NCBI GenBank assembly: GCA_003978375.1
Contig: QNZW01000156.1
Coordinates: forward strand, 1 to 12,119
Reading direction: 5' to 3'
From: Sulfurovum sp.
GTDB lineage: Bacteria > Campylobacterota > Campylobacteria > Campylobacterales > Sulfurovaceae
Length of the DNA stretch: 12,119 bases
Part shown: positions 1 to 7,679 of the stretch, in pieces
How the letters are laid out: the number at the start of each line of letters is the position of its first letter
Position numbering within the stretch: position 1 is the first letter of the stretch
The notes under the pieces: model-generated
What the model was told of the DNA's origin: nothing
The model's input: the letters and a program-made list of their open reading frames with translations, nothing else
Databases searched by the model: none
Translations under genes and position numbers: made by a program

Positions 1-164
1 TCTATAGATTTAATATAGATATAAGATTTTATCAGTAATATTATAAAAGTATGAATGCTTATTCACTTTTAAGAAAAAATTTATGAGATTTTATATTTTT
101 AATCCTGTAAGATTGTAGTGTGATTTTATTCACTACTATTTCCGAATTATTGAATGAGATTTTA

Positions 165-949
165 GGGCCGCTTCAAAAATAATTTTTATAGTATGACAGA
201 TATGGAATAATGTCGATGAAAAATAAATATATAAAAGTTAGCCATATTTCAGAGTTAAAATTTAGAGAAATAGTAAAACTCTTTTCAAAAGATTTATCTG
301 CTACGCAAATAGCAGAAATCACAGGCTTAAATCGTAATACAATAAATCGGTACTTGATGCTTTTTAGAAAAAGAATTGTCACAATATGCAATGAAGACTC
401 TCCATTATTTGACAAAATTGAAATGAATGAGTTTGCATATAAATCTTCTAAGGTTTATGAGAAAAAGAAAAGAGATACTAGAGATAAAATTATTGTTTTT
501 GGTCTTTTGAAAATAGAAGGGAAAGTTTATACTAAAATAATTCCTAATGTTACGAAGTCCACACTACAGAAGATTGTACAAGGGAAAATAAATCCTGATA
601 ATGTTGTTCATTCTAGTAGTTGGCATGGGCATCATGGATTCGTTGGTGTTGGATGCAATAAGCACTTTAGAATGTATCATAATAAAAATAAATTTGTTAA
701 AGGTACTTCTTATATTAATAGTATTGAGTCTTTCTGGAGTTATGCAAAAATAAGATTGGTAAAATTTCATGGAGTTGGTCAAAAAACTTTTAATTTACAC
801 TTAAAAGAGTGTGAATTTAGATTCAATAATAAAGATAAAAATTTATACAAATTATTATTAAAAATTTTTAGAAAAAATCCCCTAAATTAATCAATTATTC
901 AATTATTTTTTTACTTATCTGTTATGGTTTATATGTAGTTACATTTGAG
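165..949 (+). mobile_element. Degraded IS1595-family insertion sequence (approximate limits)
   Basis: One transposase gene occupies most of this stretch, as in simple IS1595 elements. A plausible left end starts at 165 with GGGCCGCTTCAAAAAT. No clean inverse copy of it exists to the right. The best partner is a poor match: read on the minus strand, 949-916 gives CTCAAATG..., then ATAACAGATA, which resembles CTTCAAAAAT... and ATGACAGATA at 171-202 (9 of 10 bases in the inner block, scattered matches outside). No target-site duplication can be assigned because the right limit is uncertain. The element therefore looks old and eroded at its right end. The family is read from the protein; the limits are inference. 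Confidence 0.4.
216..890 (+). CDS. IS1595-family (ISXO2-like) transposase, probably catalytically inactive
   Basis: This is a 224-residue DDE-type transposase of the ISXO2-like kind. An N-terminal helix-turn-helix (about residues 28-46, around SATQIAEITGLNRNTINRY) is followed by the family blocks VFGLLKIEGKVYTKI (94-108) and INSIESFW (167-174), then the C-terminal segment LHLKECEFRFNN. The reading frame is intact and full length. From memory of the family, the first catalytic Asp lies in an E-x-DES-type motif and the second in a (Y/N)(T/S)DGW-type motif. Here these read IEMNEF, giving Asn71 (codon AAT at 426-428), and HSSSW, giving Ser134 (AGT at 615-617). The late Asn168/Glu171 are kept. Other normally conserved positions nearby are also changed (HGHHGF). 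I start at 216 because GGAA at 204-207 is 8 nt upstream; the ATG at 210 is only 2 nt away. It may be a decaying pseudogene or, less likely, a DNA-binding remnant. Confidence 0.8.
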   Translation: MKNKYIKVSHISELKFREIVKLFSKDLSATQIAEITGLNRNTINRYLMLFRKRIVTICNEDSPLFDKIEMNEFAYKSSKVYEKKKRDTRDKIIVFGLLKIEGKVYTKIIPNVTKSTLQKIVQGKINPDNVVHSSSWHGHHGFVGVGCNKHFRMYHNKNKFVKGTSYINSIESFWSYAKIRLVKFHGVGQKTFNLHLKECEFRFNNKDKNLYKLLLKIFRKNPLN

Positions 950-983
950 AATAAATAATTTTTTTTGTGCATCATTAAAGAAT

Positions 984-995
984 TTTAGATATGAT
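984..995 (+). promoter_or_regulatory. Candidate -10 region for the DedA-family gene
   Basis: TATGAT at 990-995 follows a T-rich stretch, and a run of eight T lies at 959-966. There is no good -35 box, which is common for housekeeping promoters in Campylobacterota. Transcription would start near 1002 and give a leader of about 18 nt that includes the AGGA at 1010-1013. The support is pattern only. Confidence 0.3.
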
Positions 996-1019
996 GTCCC
1001 TTAAAATATAGGATTGTAT

Positions 1020-1580
1020 ATGGATTTTTCATCATTAGAGACTTGGGGATATTTGGCTATTGCTTTTTTTTCTTTTGGAGGCTCATTTTTTATTGTGGCA
1101 GCTGCTGGAGTATTTTCTTTTATGGGTAAGATGGATTTAGGTACTGCTTTGACTATTGCAATGCTTTTTAATTTTTTGGGGGATAATTTTTTATTTTATT
1201 TAGGTAGATATCAGAAAAAAGAGATAGATCCTTATCTTGCAAATCATAAACGTAAACTAGCCCTTGCTACATTAATTATGCGCAAGTATGGTGTGTTGGC
1301 TATTTTTATACAAAAATTTATTTATGGCGTAAAGACTATTGTGCCTATTTCTATGGCATTGGCAAAGTATGAGTTTAGGAAATTTATTTTTTTCAATTTT
1401 TTTGCCTCGATATTTTTTGTTTTAGTGATTGGTTTAAGTGCATACTATAGCAGTGATACCATCATCAAACTATTCAATACAGTCAAAGCATATCCTTGGA
1501 TAGCACCATTGGTACTTGTTGGTGTGGGAGGATCACTTTGGTTTGCCATGAAAAAGATGACAGAAAAGAAAAACGTATAA
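1020..1580 (+). CDS. DedA-family (SNARE-associated/VTT) inner-membrane protein
   Basis: This is a 186-residue multi-pass membrane protein of the DedA family, members of which are implicated in lipid-carrier or phospholipid flipping and envelope homeostasis. The visible signature is a GD-x4-FYLGR block (residues 54-63) and the re-entrant segment KFIYGVKTIVPISMALAKYEF (99-119, shown in part: KF, GVKT, P109). Hydrophobic segments lie at about 11-35, 42-62, 125-143 and 160-177. At the two Arg positions known to be essential in E. coli YqjA/YghB (spacing 6) this protein has Lys99 and Lys105. That may be a feature of an epsilonproteobacterial subfamily. The start is ATG at 1020, with AGGA (1010-1013) 6 nt upstream; a TTG at 1014 is in frame but sits directly on the AGGA. 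It stands alone on the plus strand and converges on the patatin gene, so the context does not show which lipid it handles. Confidence 0.85.
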   Translation: MDFSSLETWGYLAIAFFSFGGSFFIVAAAGVFSFMGKMDLGTALTIAMLFNFLGDNFLFYLGRYQKKEIDPYLANHKRKLALATLIMRKYGVLAIFIQKFIYGVKTIVPISMALAKYEFRKFIFFNFFASIFFVLVIGLSAYYSSDTIIKLFNTVKAYPWIAPLVLVGVGGSLWFAMKKMTEKKNV

Positions 1581-1585
1581 ACTGG

Positions 1586-1617
1586 TGGCAAAAACGAGTA
1601 TTTTATCGTTTGAGCCA
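1586..1617. terminator. Hairpin between convergent genes, possible bidirectional terminator
   Basis: TGGC (1586-1589) pairs with GCCA (1614-1617), and AAACGA (1592-1597) pairs with TCGTTT (1606-1611), around an 8-nt loop with a 2x2 internal mismatch. The structure spans the patatin stop codon (1603-1605) and begins 5 nt after the DedA stop. No T-run follows on either strand, so it is not a classical intrinsic terminator. Its place between convergent genes is the main argument. Confidence 0.4.
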
Positions 1618-3720
1618 ATAGATAAGACTTGGTATATTTTCTATACCCATATAGAAGTAGTTACGGTCAACACCTGTAGAATCTCCACCTCCAGCTCTGT
1701 AGACGTAGGTTAGTCTAAATATATCTAAAAAATCAATATAAGCATTGACACCAAAAGCACTTTTTTCTTTATAGAAGGAACCTTTTATATCTCCAAAAAA
1801 GCTTCCACCTACACCAATCTTCGTAAAATCACTATACTCTTTAAAGGTATTGAGATCAAAACGAATAAAATTACTTGTTTTATCAGCAATCATATAGGAT
1901 GCTTTGGTTTCAAATCCATCTAAAAAATGTTTACCTGTATTGTAGTAACGGGCATTATAGCTTATGCCTATGCCTCCATTATTTAAGTCTGTTGTAATTT
2001 CTGAAGGAAAAAACTTTAAAGCCGTGCGTAGACCTTCTTTCCCATTATCTTTTGGGACTGCTAGTTCAAAGAATTCAAACCCTTCTTGTTCTTTGAGAGA
2101 CCCACTGACTGCCCATGCACCAATACTTGTCATAACCGCCATATTTTTATGTTCTGGGTCGACTTTGGCTTGATCATTTTCTAAAGTAGTAATACGATTT
2201 ACAATAAAACGTAGAGGTCGTTTATGCCAATTGTTTATATCTTTTTTAGCATAGGCAAGAAATCCATTTTTTTTGACAGATAAATAACGCATATCAAGTT
2301 TTTCTAAAAAGGCCTGAAATTCTATATCTGTGTATCGGGTTGCATCAGGTTTCTTGATATTAAAAGCATTATAAATAGTAGAAAAACGATCGGTTGTTTT
2401 TGGTTTTTTATGAAAAAACTCAGCATTCAAAAACAGTGTATATGCAGCTAAGGCATCAGGATTTTTATCTATACCTAAGATATGTTTAAAGCTATTCATT
2501 ATTTCAACTTGAGATTGAGATTTAAAGCTATTTGGATAATCTCGTTTAAAGGCATAGGCAAGATGATAGATAGCATCATAGACACCTACATAATAGTCAT
2601 ATACACGAAAATTTTGGTCTAAAAAAGCACCAAAATGGTTAAGATACTCTCCTGTAATAGGATGATAACGTGATGAAAGCACAAGTTTCTTATTGGAATT
2701 TTTTCTAAAATTTTTTTTGATGGCATCATAGAGTTTCATCGATTGCATAATATCAAAACTATTTAGCACAGGAAACAGATTTGTTTCTATAAATCCAATG
2801 GGCATCTCTTCTTTTTGGTCTATATTTTCTTTTGCTGTTTCTTTTCTCATATTGCCAGGAGCCATAAAGAAAAATACTTTAGATTGTTTGCTTAAGGTCG
2901 TGGCTAATTCGAGAGGTACATTGTCGTATAGTCCACCATCTATAAAATAATTTTTGTGTCTTTTCCCTTTATAGACATAATCAAGTTCCACTTGTTGAAA
3001 TGCACCGGGAAAGGCACTAGAAGCAAAGAGAAGCGTGATGACTTTATGTCTGTCTTTTTCTATATTTGGTATGGAGAGATAGAAGTTTCCATCTGGGGGT
3101 AATTTTTTATTTGTGACCACACCTTTGCCTTGACGCACTTTGAAGGTAAGAGGTACCGAAAAGTTTTGGTTTCTTACTTTAATGCCTTGCACATTCTCTA
3201 CAATAGGAGTCACCTTTGTTACAGTAATGCCCAAAGGTACTTCACAATTATTTCTAAAGATAGGTTTGCGTAAGTGAGCAACGATCTTTTTGCCTTTTCT
3301 TTTCAATCCTCTTCGTGAAAAAAGAGTACTTTTATTTTGAGGATCTCTTCCAGCGATAATAAGATCTTCTATTCCAAGATTAACCCACGTTTCATAAAAA
3401 AGATTATCATCGATACTATTGTGCAAAGGTATTGACTCTTTTTGACACCAATACATTGCAGAGAGTAAAGAGTTGATTGATCCAGCAGATGCACCTGAGA
3501 CAGATTTTAAATTTGGTTTGACCAAGGGATTAGATGTTCTTAATTTGGAAAGCATTTTTATCAATGCCCAGTTGTATCCTGCTTCGTATGCACCTAAGCT
3601 AACGCCTCCTGAAATAATAAGAGAAAAATCTATTTCTTTACGTGTATGATGTGTGGATGTAGCATAAACATGAATGCTACAGAATGAAAAAATAAGTAAT
3701 AATTTAAAAAAAATATGCAT
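1603..3720 (-). CDS. Secreted patatin-like phospholipase with barrel-like C-terminus
   Basis: This is a 705-residue patatin-family lipid acyl hydrolase that should cleave acyl chains from phospholipids or related lipids by a Ser-Asp dyad. A signal peptide is clear (hydrophobic residues 4-19, cut near Ala20). The oxyanion loop is SGGVSLGAYEAG (37-48), the nucleophile elbow GASAG (76-80, Ser78), the conserved block ASSAFPGAF (233-241), and the acid is in DGG (Asp261). All catalytic elements are present. From about residue 530 to the end, short alternating hydrophobic/polar stretches separated by Gly- and Asp-rich turns suggest outer-membrane beta-strands, though the last residues (YWLKR) are not the usual terminal Phe. 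The protein is near the length of Pseudomonas PlpD, but the part after the patatin domain seems short for POTRA plus a 16-strand barrel. AAGGGGA precedes the ATG by 8 nt. It lies 26 nt behind the aminotransferase and is probably co-transcribed with it. Confidence 0.85.
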   Translation of the reverse strand: MHIFFKLLLIFSFCSIHVYATSTHHTRKEIDFSLIISGGVSLGAYEAGYNWALIKMLSKLRTSNPLVKPNLKSVSGASAGSINSLLSAMYWCQKESIPLHNSIDDNLFYETWVNLGIEDLIIAGRDPQNKSTLFSRRGLKRKGKKIVAHLRKPIFRNNCEVPLGITVTKVTPIVENVQGIKVRNQNFSVPLTFKVRQGKGVVTNKKLPPDGNFYLSIPNIEKDRHKVITLLFASSAFPGAFQQVELDYVYKGKRHKNYFIDGGLYDNVPLELATTLSKQSKVFFFMAPGNMRKETAKENIDQKEEMPIGFIETNLFPVLNSFDIMQSMKLYDAIKKNFRKNSNKKLVLSSRYHPITGEYLNHFGAFLDQNFRVYDYYVGVYDAIYHLAYAFKRDYPNSFKSQSQVEIMNSFKHILGIDKNPDALAAYTLFLNAEFFHKKPKTTDRFSTIYNAFNIKKPDATRYTDIEFQAFLEKLDMRYLSVKKNGFLAYAKKDINNWHKRPLRFIVNRITTLENDQAKVDPEHKNMAVMTSIGAWAVSGSLKEQEGFEFFELAVPKDNGKEGLRTALKFFPSEITTDLNNGGIGISYNARYYNTGKHFLDGFETKASYMIADKTSNFIRFDLNTFKEYSDFTKIGVGGSFFGDIKGSFYKEKSAFGVNAYIDFLDIFRLTYVYRAGGGDSTGVDRNYFYMGIENIPSLIYWLKR

Positions 3721-3746
3721 AAGTAATTTCCCCTTTTATAAAAGCA

Positions 3747-4919
3747 TTAGTTTTTTTGTTGATTTATAAACTTCTCTATACGTCTTATACCTTCACGAAT
3801 CGTCGTGATGTCTGTTGCAAAAGAAAATCTAAAATAGCCCTCTGCACCAAAACCAATACCAGGAACTACAGCCACACCAGTCTCTTGTAATAGTGCTTTA
3901 CAAAATGCAATAGAGTCTGTTGAGATATCTTTAATATTAACAAAAAGATAAAAGGCGCCTTGTGGTTTAAGTACAGAGATTCCATCAATGGCATTAAAAA
4001 GTTTGACTGCTTCATCTGCTCTGGCTTCAAAAGCCCTTCTCATATTTTCGATATCTCTATCTACATTACCAAGAAGTGCAGGTATCGCAGCCTTTTGCGT
4101 AATAGAATTGATATTTGAAGTGCTTTGTGACTGTAGTTTATTCATTGCCTCGATGAGCTCTTTTTTTGGGGTAGCCAAGTACCCAAAACGCCACCCTGTC
4201 ATAGCAACAGATTTACTCAAACCATTAATTGTTACAGTTCTTTGATACATATCATCACTAATACTCGCTGTAGCTACGAAGTCTATATCATAAACAAGCT
4301 TTTCGTACATCTCATCTGAAGCTACAATAATGTCTGTCTCTTTTAATACTGCTGCCAATGCTTCAAGTTCTGATTTTGAATAGACAGAACCAGTAGGATT
4401 AGAAGGTGTGGTTAAGACAAGCATTTTTGTTTTTGCTGTGATGGCATTTTTAAGTTGTTCTGGAGTGATTTTAAATCCACTGATTTCATCTGTTTCTATG
4501 GTGATAGGTATCGCATTGGCATATTTAACAAGCTCAGGATACGTCACCCAATAAGGAGAGGGGATAATGACTTCATCCCCTTCATCTAGTACAGATTGAA
4601 AAAGGTTAAACAGTGATTGTTTTGCACCATTACTTACGATAATATCTGTAGGTGCATAATGAATATGGTTATCTCTTTGTAATTTTGTTGCAATTGCTTC
4701 AAGTAACTCTGGAATACCTGCGACAGCTGTATATTGTGTGAATCCATCGTTGATTGCTTGTATTGCCGCATCTTTAATCCCTTGAGGTGTTTCAAAGTCT
4801 GGTTCTCCAGCTGAGAATGAAAGAATATCTTTTCCTTGTGCTTTTAGTTCACGGGCAAGTGACGAAATAGCAATAGTAATAGATGGCGATAGTGTTTGGA
4901 TGCGATGAGAGAGTAGCAT
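3747..4919 (-). CDS. aspB: Aspartate aminotransferase, class I (PLP), subgroup Ib type
   Basis: This 390-residue cytoplasmic PLP enzyme most likely interconverts aspartate/2-oxoglutarate and oxaloacetate/glutamate. Landmarks are SAGEPDF (36-42), NGAKQ (97-101), PSPYW with Trp124, NPTG (174-177), SDEMY with Asp202, the Schiff-base lysine in SKSVAMTGWRFGY (Lys236), and the substrate-carboxylate Arg364 in FRFSFA. Length and motifs match the bacterial subgroup Ib (Bacillus/Thermus type) rather than E. coli AspC. Some members also use prephenate or aromatic substrates, so exact specificity is uncertain. AAGGG lies about 5 nt before the ATG. In C. jejuni, as I recall it, aspB also follows cysE. Here the gap to cysE is 181 bp and contains a hairpin and candidate promoters, so the gene probably has its own transcript and carries the patatin gene behind it. 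Confidence 0.9.
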   Translation of the reverse strand: MLLSHRIQTLSPSITIAISSLARELKAQGKDILSFSAGEPDFETPQGIKDAAIQAINDGFTQYTAVAGIPELLEAIATKLQRDNHIHYAPTDIIVSNGAKQSLFNLFQSVLDEGDEVIIPSPYWVTYPELVKYANAIPITIETDEISGFKITPEQLKNAITAKTKMLVLTTPSNPTGSVYSKSELEALAAVLKETDIIVASDEMYEKLVYDIDFVATASISDDMYQRTVTINGLSKSVAMTGWRFGYLATPKKELIEAMNKLQSQSTSNINSITQKAAIPALLGNVDRDIENMRRAFEARADEAVKLFNAIDGISVLKPQGAFYLFVNIKDISTDSIAFCKALLQETGVAVVPGIGFGAEGYFRFSFATDITTIREGIRRIEKFINQQKN

Positions 4920-4948
4920 GAAAACCCTTATTATAATGTTTAACCTAA

Positions 4949-4977
4949 ATTATGCAACAAGATTGCCAAACCAACAA
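4949..4977 (-). promoter_or_regulatory. Candidate proximal promoter of the aminotransferase gene
   Basis: On the minus strand TTGTTG (4977-4972) and CATAAT (4954-4949) are separated by 17 bases. Initiation near 4942 would give a leader of about 22 nt containing the AAGGG ribosome-binding site. A perfect TATAAT at 4935-4930 is closer to the gene, but it would place the transcript start inside the ribosome-binding site. Confidence 0.35.
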
Positions 4978-4998
4978 TAAATATTTTTATTGGTTTGG
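4966..4998 (-). terminator. Hairpin after cysE: terminator or leader structure
   Basis: CCAAACCAA (4966-4974) and TTGGTTTGG (4990-4998) form a perfect 9-bp stem, with a short A/T helix possible inside the 15-nt loop. Read on the minus strand the stem is followed by CAATCTTGTTG, a weak T tract; on the plus strand it is followed by TCATTTTTATGG. The simplest reading is the end of the ubiX-to-cysE operon. However, a candidate promoter at 5036-5056 lies upstream of the hairpin, so it could instead be in the aminotransferase leader. Confidence 0.5.
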
Positions 4999-5035
4999 TC
5001 ATTTTTATGGCATAGTTTGGGTTTAAATGACTTTA

Positions 5036-5056
5036 ATTATATCTAAAAATATTTGA
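5036..5056 (-). promoter_or_regulatory. Candidate distal promoter of the aminotransferase gene
   Basis: On the minus strand a perfect TATAAT (5041-5036) is preceded by the T-rich stretch ATATTTTTAGA. This is the usual layout of sigma-70-type promoters in Campylobacterota, where a -35 box is often missing. Transcripts would start near 5029 and carry a leader of about 110 nt that includes the 4966-4998 hairpin. Confidence 0.4.
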
Positions 5057-5100
5057 GATAGGACTAAGAAGAGAAACTTAACATGTTTATATTTTCAAAT

Positions 5101-5805
5101 TTAATCCATACTGTGGATAAAGTTATCATATAATTCATCTAAATCAAAATCTTTTTTCTTAATAGCATCTTGTTTGGTTTTTGGAAGAGCCTCTTCAAGT
5201 ACTTCTATACGCTTAATAAGATACTCAAATATCTCTTTGTTGACATCAGGTATTTTATCATGACTAAGAGGACTTTTGTCATAGCCACGCTTGAGTACAT
5301 GTGCAGGGATTCCTACAGCTGTTGAGTCTGCAGGTACGTCTTTTATTACCACAGAGTTTGCACCTACTATAGAGTTGGCTCCAATGAGAATATTACCTAA
5401 TACCTTTGCCCCTGCTCCAATAACTACATTATTTTCCAAGGTAGGGTGTCGCTTGCCTTTGTCTGTGCTTACACCACCTAGTGTAACTTGCTGGTAAATA
5501 AGTACATCATCACCGATGATAGTAGTCTCACCGATCACCACACCTACACCATGGTCTATAAAAACTCTACGACCAATGGTTGCAGCTGGATGAATATCTA
5601 TGGTGGTTAAAAATAGACCTATGGCAGAAATAAAACGGGGAATAAAACGTAAACCCATCTTATAAAATCTATTTGCAATACGGTAAAAAAACATTGCCCA
5701 TAACCCTGGGTAGTTAAAAAAAAGTTCAAAAGTGGAATGTAAGGCAGGGTCATTCTTTATATTAACATTTAAAAAATCTTCTTTTATTAAACTAAATATG
5801 TACAT
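5101..5805 (-). CDS. cysE: Serine O-acetyltransferase
   Basis: This 234-residue enzyme makes O-acetylserine from serine and acetyl-CoA, the first committed step of cysteine synthesis. A short N-terminal helical part (SLIKEDF..., 1-60) is followed by the left-handed beta-helix of hexapeptide repeats (about 70-165). Catalytic Asp70 and His85 have the same 15-residue spacing as Asp143/His158 of the E. coli enzyme. The acyl/CoA-binding pair Arg119-His120 in GKRHP corresponds to E. coli Arg192-His193. It lacks about 70 N-terminal residues relative to E. coli, as do many bacterial homologues. The tail is a charged helix ending in HSMD rather than the terminal Ile that docks into O-acetylserine sulfhydrylase, so the classic cysteine-synthase complex is not predicted. 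AAGGA lies inside the 3' end of speA and only 5 nt separate the two genes, so translation is probably coupled. Confidence 0.95.
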   Translation of the reverse strand: MYIFSLIKEDFLNVNIKNDPALHSTFELFFNYPGLWAMFFYRIANRFYKMGLRFIPRFISAIGLFLTTIDIHPAATIGRRVFIDHGVGVVIGETTIIGDDVLIYQQVTLGGVSTDKGKRHPTLENNVVIGAGAKVLGNILIGANSIVGANSVVIKDVPADSTAVGIPAHVLKRGYDKSPLSHDKIPDVNKEIFEYLIKRIEVLEEALPKTKQDAIKKKDFDLDELYDNFIHSMD

Positions 5806-5810
5806 GATGC

Positions 5811-7679
5811 TTATTCCTTGTTTTCATTGTTCGCTTGAATGGTCTTAAGATAGCTATTTTCACTTAAATAAAGGTAAAGTTTACCCAAAAGTTCTCGTTT
5901 TTCTTCTTTAGATACTAGTTCAGATTCTTCGATACGGTATTTTAACGTTTTATCCATGATACTTGTATTATAATCTAAATCATCCAATACATCCATAACG
6001 TTTTGTGCTTCGATAAGTTTATCTATAGTATATTTACCGTCATTGCCAAAAGTGATTACCGCTTCTGTGGGGTGGGTAAAGAGGTTATGTTTCATCCCTA
6101 GTACCTCTTGGTACGCACCAGTGAGGAAAAAGGCTAAGAAATACTCCTCTTTACTCACATCAATGTCGTGCAGATAGAGTGGTAACTCACGGTTAAAGCC
6201 TATTTCTCCATCTGAGTCACAAGTGATGTCCCATATACTTGCAGGGTTTGTTGGTTTGCTGTCTAGCTTATCTAAAGGCATGACGGGGAAATGTTGTGCC
6301 AATCCCCAAAAATCAGGCAATGATTGAAATGCAGAAAAATTGATAAGGTACTTCTCTTGTATGCGATCTTGAAGTTTTTTAAGTTCATCTGTACCCTCAT
6401 CTTGTAAAAGATAAATAGCTTTTTTAATGATGAGATTGACTAAAATTTCTGTATTGGAACGATCTTCTAAATCGATATAGCCCAAATCAAAGAGGGTGAG
6501 TAAACTCTCCATATGGTCGAGTGCATCATGCAAATATTCACGTGCATGTTTACGAGAAAGTGAGGTATAAAGGTCATGAAGCTCTTCTATAAGAGGTGGA
6601 TTTTTTTTCTTAAGACGTAAGCCTTTTTCATGATACTCTTGTGAAAAAAGTTCTAATACCGGAGCAATCAATACCGAATGTGAAGCCGCAATATAACGAC
6701 CAGACTCAGTAAAAATATCAGGATCTGTCACTCCCTTGCTTTTGGCTATTTCTTGCATGAGAAACACCACATCATTGGCAAACTCTTGGAGAGAATAATT
6801 ACGCTCTTGTTTGGCTTCATGTTGACTATACTCTACAGCCAATCCTCCACCAATATTGATGGCTCCAAGTGCATCTGCACCACGGTTTTTAAGCTCTGCA
6901 TAGATGTTACCAGCTTCACGTAAAGCTTTTTTAAGAGGTGCAATATCAGACATCTGTGAACCGATGTGAAAATGTATCATCCAAAGCTGAGAGAGTAATC
7001 CGTGTTTTTTGAGCATCTCATAGGCCTCAAGAAGCTCAGTAGAAGTTAGCCCAAACTTAGAAGAGTATCCACCACTTTTTGCCCAAACACCAATACCTGC
7101 ATTATGCAGACGTATACGCATACCAATTTTAGGAGTGATAGGATTTTTGATGCCATCGTTAAACTCACGATTGACTTGAATGATGGTTTCTAGTTCTCCT
7201 AGTCCTTCTATGGTGATGGTGATGTTATGTCCCATTTTTGCTGCGATAAAACATAAAGATATCATCTCTTTGTCTTTAAAGCCATTGACAGTAATAGGTG
7301 CACCAATAGCTGTTTTACTTATTGCGATGATAAGCTCTGCTTTGCTTCCTGCCTCTAAGCCATAATTGTAGGTATGAGAGACTTGCATAAGTGACTCTAT
7401 AAAGTTTGGGAATTGATTGACCTTTAAAGGAAAGACAGCATGAAAATTGCCTTGATAATGAAATGTTTTTTTGGCTTTTTCAAATGTCTTAAAAAGTGTA
7501 GAAATTTGTTTTTCTATAAGATGTGGAAAACGAAGTAGCAAAGGACCTTTATAGCCTTTTTCACGAATCTCTTGAGTAATTTTTAGTAAAGAGGGCTTAG
7601 ATGCATGGTTTACATTGATGGTGTCATGGTCTATGATAAAGTTATCATCACCCCAAATATGTAAACCAAAATGTTTCAT
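5811..7679 (-). CDS. speA: Biosynthetic arginine decarboxylase
   Basis: This 622-residue PLP enzyme of the alanine-racemase-fold (type III) decarboxylases converts arginine to agmatine, the entry to putrescine and spermidine. The N-terminal WGDDNF block, the PLP lysine in AVFPLKVNQ (Lys86), [10 protein letters not shown] (107-116), HFHIGSQ (236-242), the phosphate-binding IGGG (276-279), an ESGR motif near 335, and the active-site cysteine in CDSDGEIGF (Cys487) are all present. The length is typical of SpeA (about 610-660), and the large insert and C-terminal domain set it apart from the shorter ornithine or diaminopimelate decarboxylases. Its ATG overlaps the hisS stop as ATGA, so translation is probably coupled. 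No downstream polyamine gene is in the window; agmatine processing must be encoded elsewhere. Confidence 0.95.
   Translation of the reverse strand: MKHFGLHIWGDDNFIIDHDTINVNHASKPSLLKITQEIREKGYKGPLLLRFPHLIEKQISTLFKTFEKAKKTFHYQGNFHAVFPLKVNQFPNFIESLMQVSHTYNYGLEAGSKAELIIAISKTAIGAPITVNGFKDKEMISLCFIAAKMGHNITITIEGLGELETIIQVNREFNDGIKNPITPKIGMRIRLHNAGIGVWAKSGGYSSKFGLTSTELLEAYEMLKKHGLLSQLWMIHFHIGSQMSDIAPLKKALREAGNIYAELKNRGADALGAINIGGGLAVEYSQHEAKQERNYSLQEFANDVVFLMQEIAKSKGVTDPDIFTESGRYIAASHSVLIAPVLELFSQEYHEKGLRLKKKNPPLIEELHDLYTSLSRKHAREYLHDALDHMESLLTLFDLGYIDLEDRSNTEILVNLIIKKAIYLLQDEGTDELKKLQDRIQEKYLINFSAFQSLPDFWGLAQHFPVMPLDKLDSKPTNPASIWDITCDSDGEIGFNRELPLYLHDIDVSKEEYFLAFFLTGAYQEVLGMKHNLFTHPTEAVITFGNDGKYTIDKLIEAQNVMDVLDDLDYNTSIMDKTLKYRIEESELVSKEEKRELLGKLYLYLSENSYLKTIQANNENKE

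Noticed and set aside
1..164. AT-rich start of the window with repeated GATTTTA, a TGAAT/ATTCA hairpin (52-65) and a GTAGTG/CACTAC inverted repeat (115-136)
   Set aside because: Short matches are expected by chance in such AT-rich DNA. No frame, RNA fold or regular spacing supports a gene, array or operator.
1064..1071. Run of eight T inside the DedA-family gene as a phase-variation tract
   Set aside because: Phe-rich membrane segments in AT-rich DNA often give such runs; similar runs occur elsewhere in the window, and no surface or variable function is implied.
4930..4935. Perfect TATAAT close to the aminotransferase start
   Set aside because: A transcript from it would begin inside the AAGGG ribosome-binding site, leaving almost no leader.
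4940..5002. Hydrophobic 20-residue peptide frame on the minus strand before the aminotransferase gene
   Set aside because: No ribosome-binding site precedes it and it overlaps the hairpin. I mention it in the leader finding but do not annotate it as a gene.
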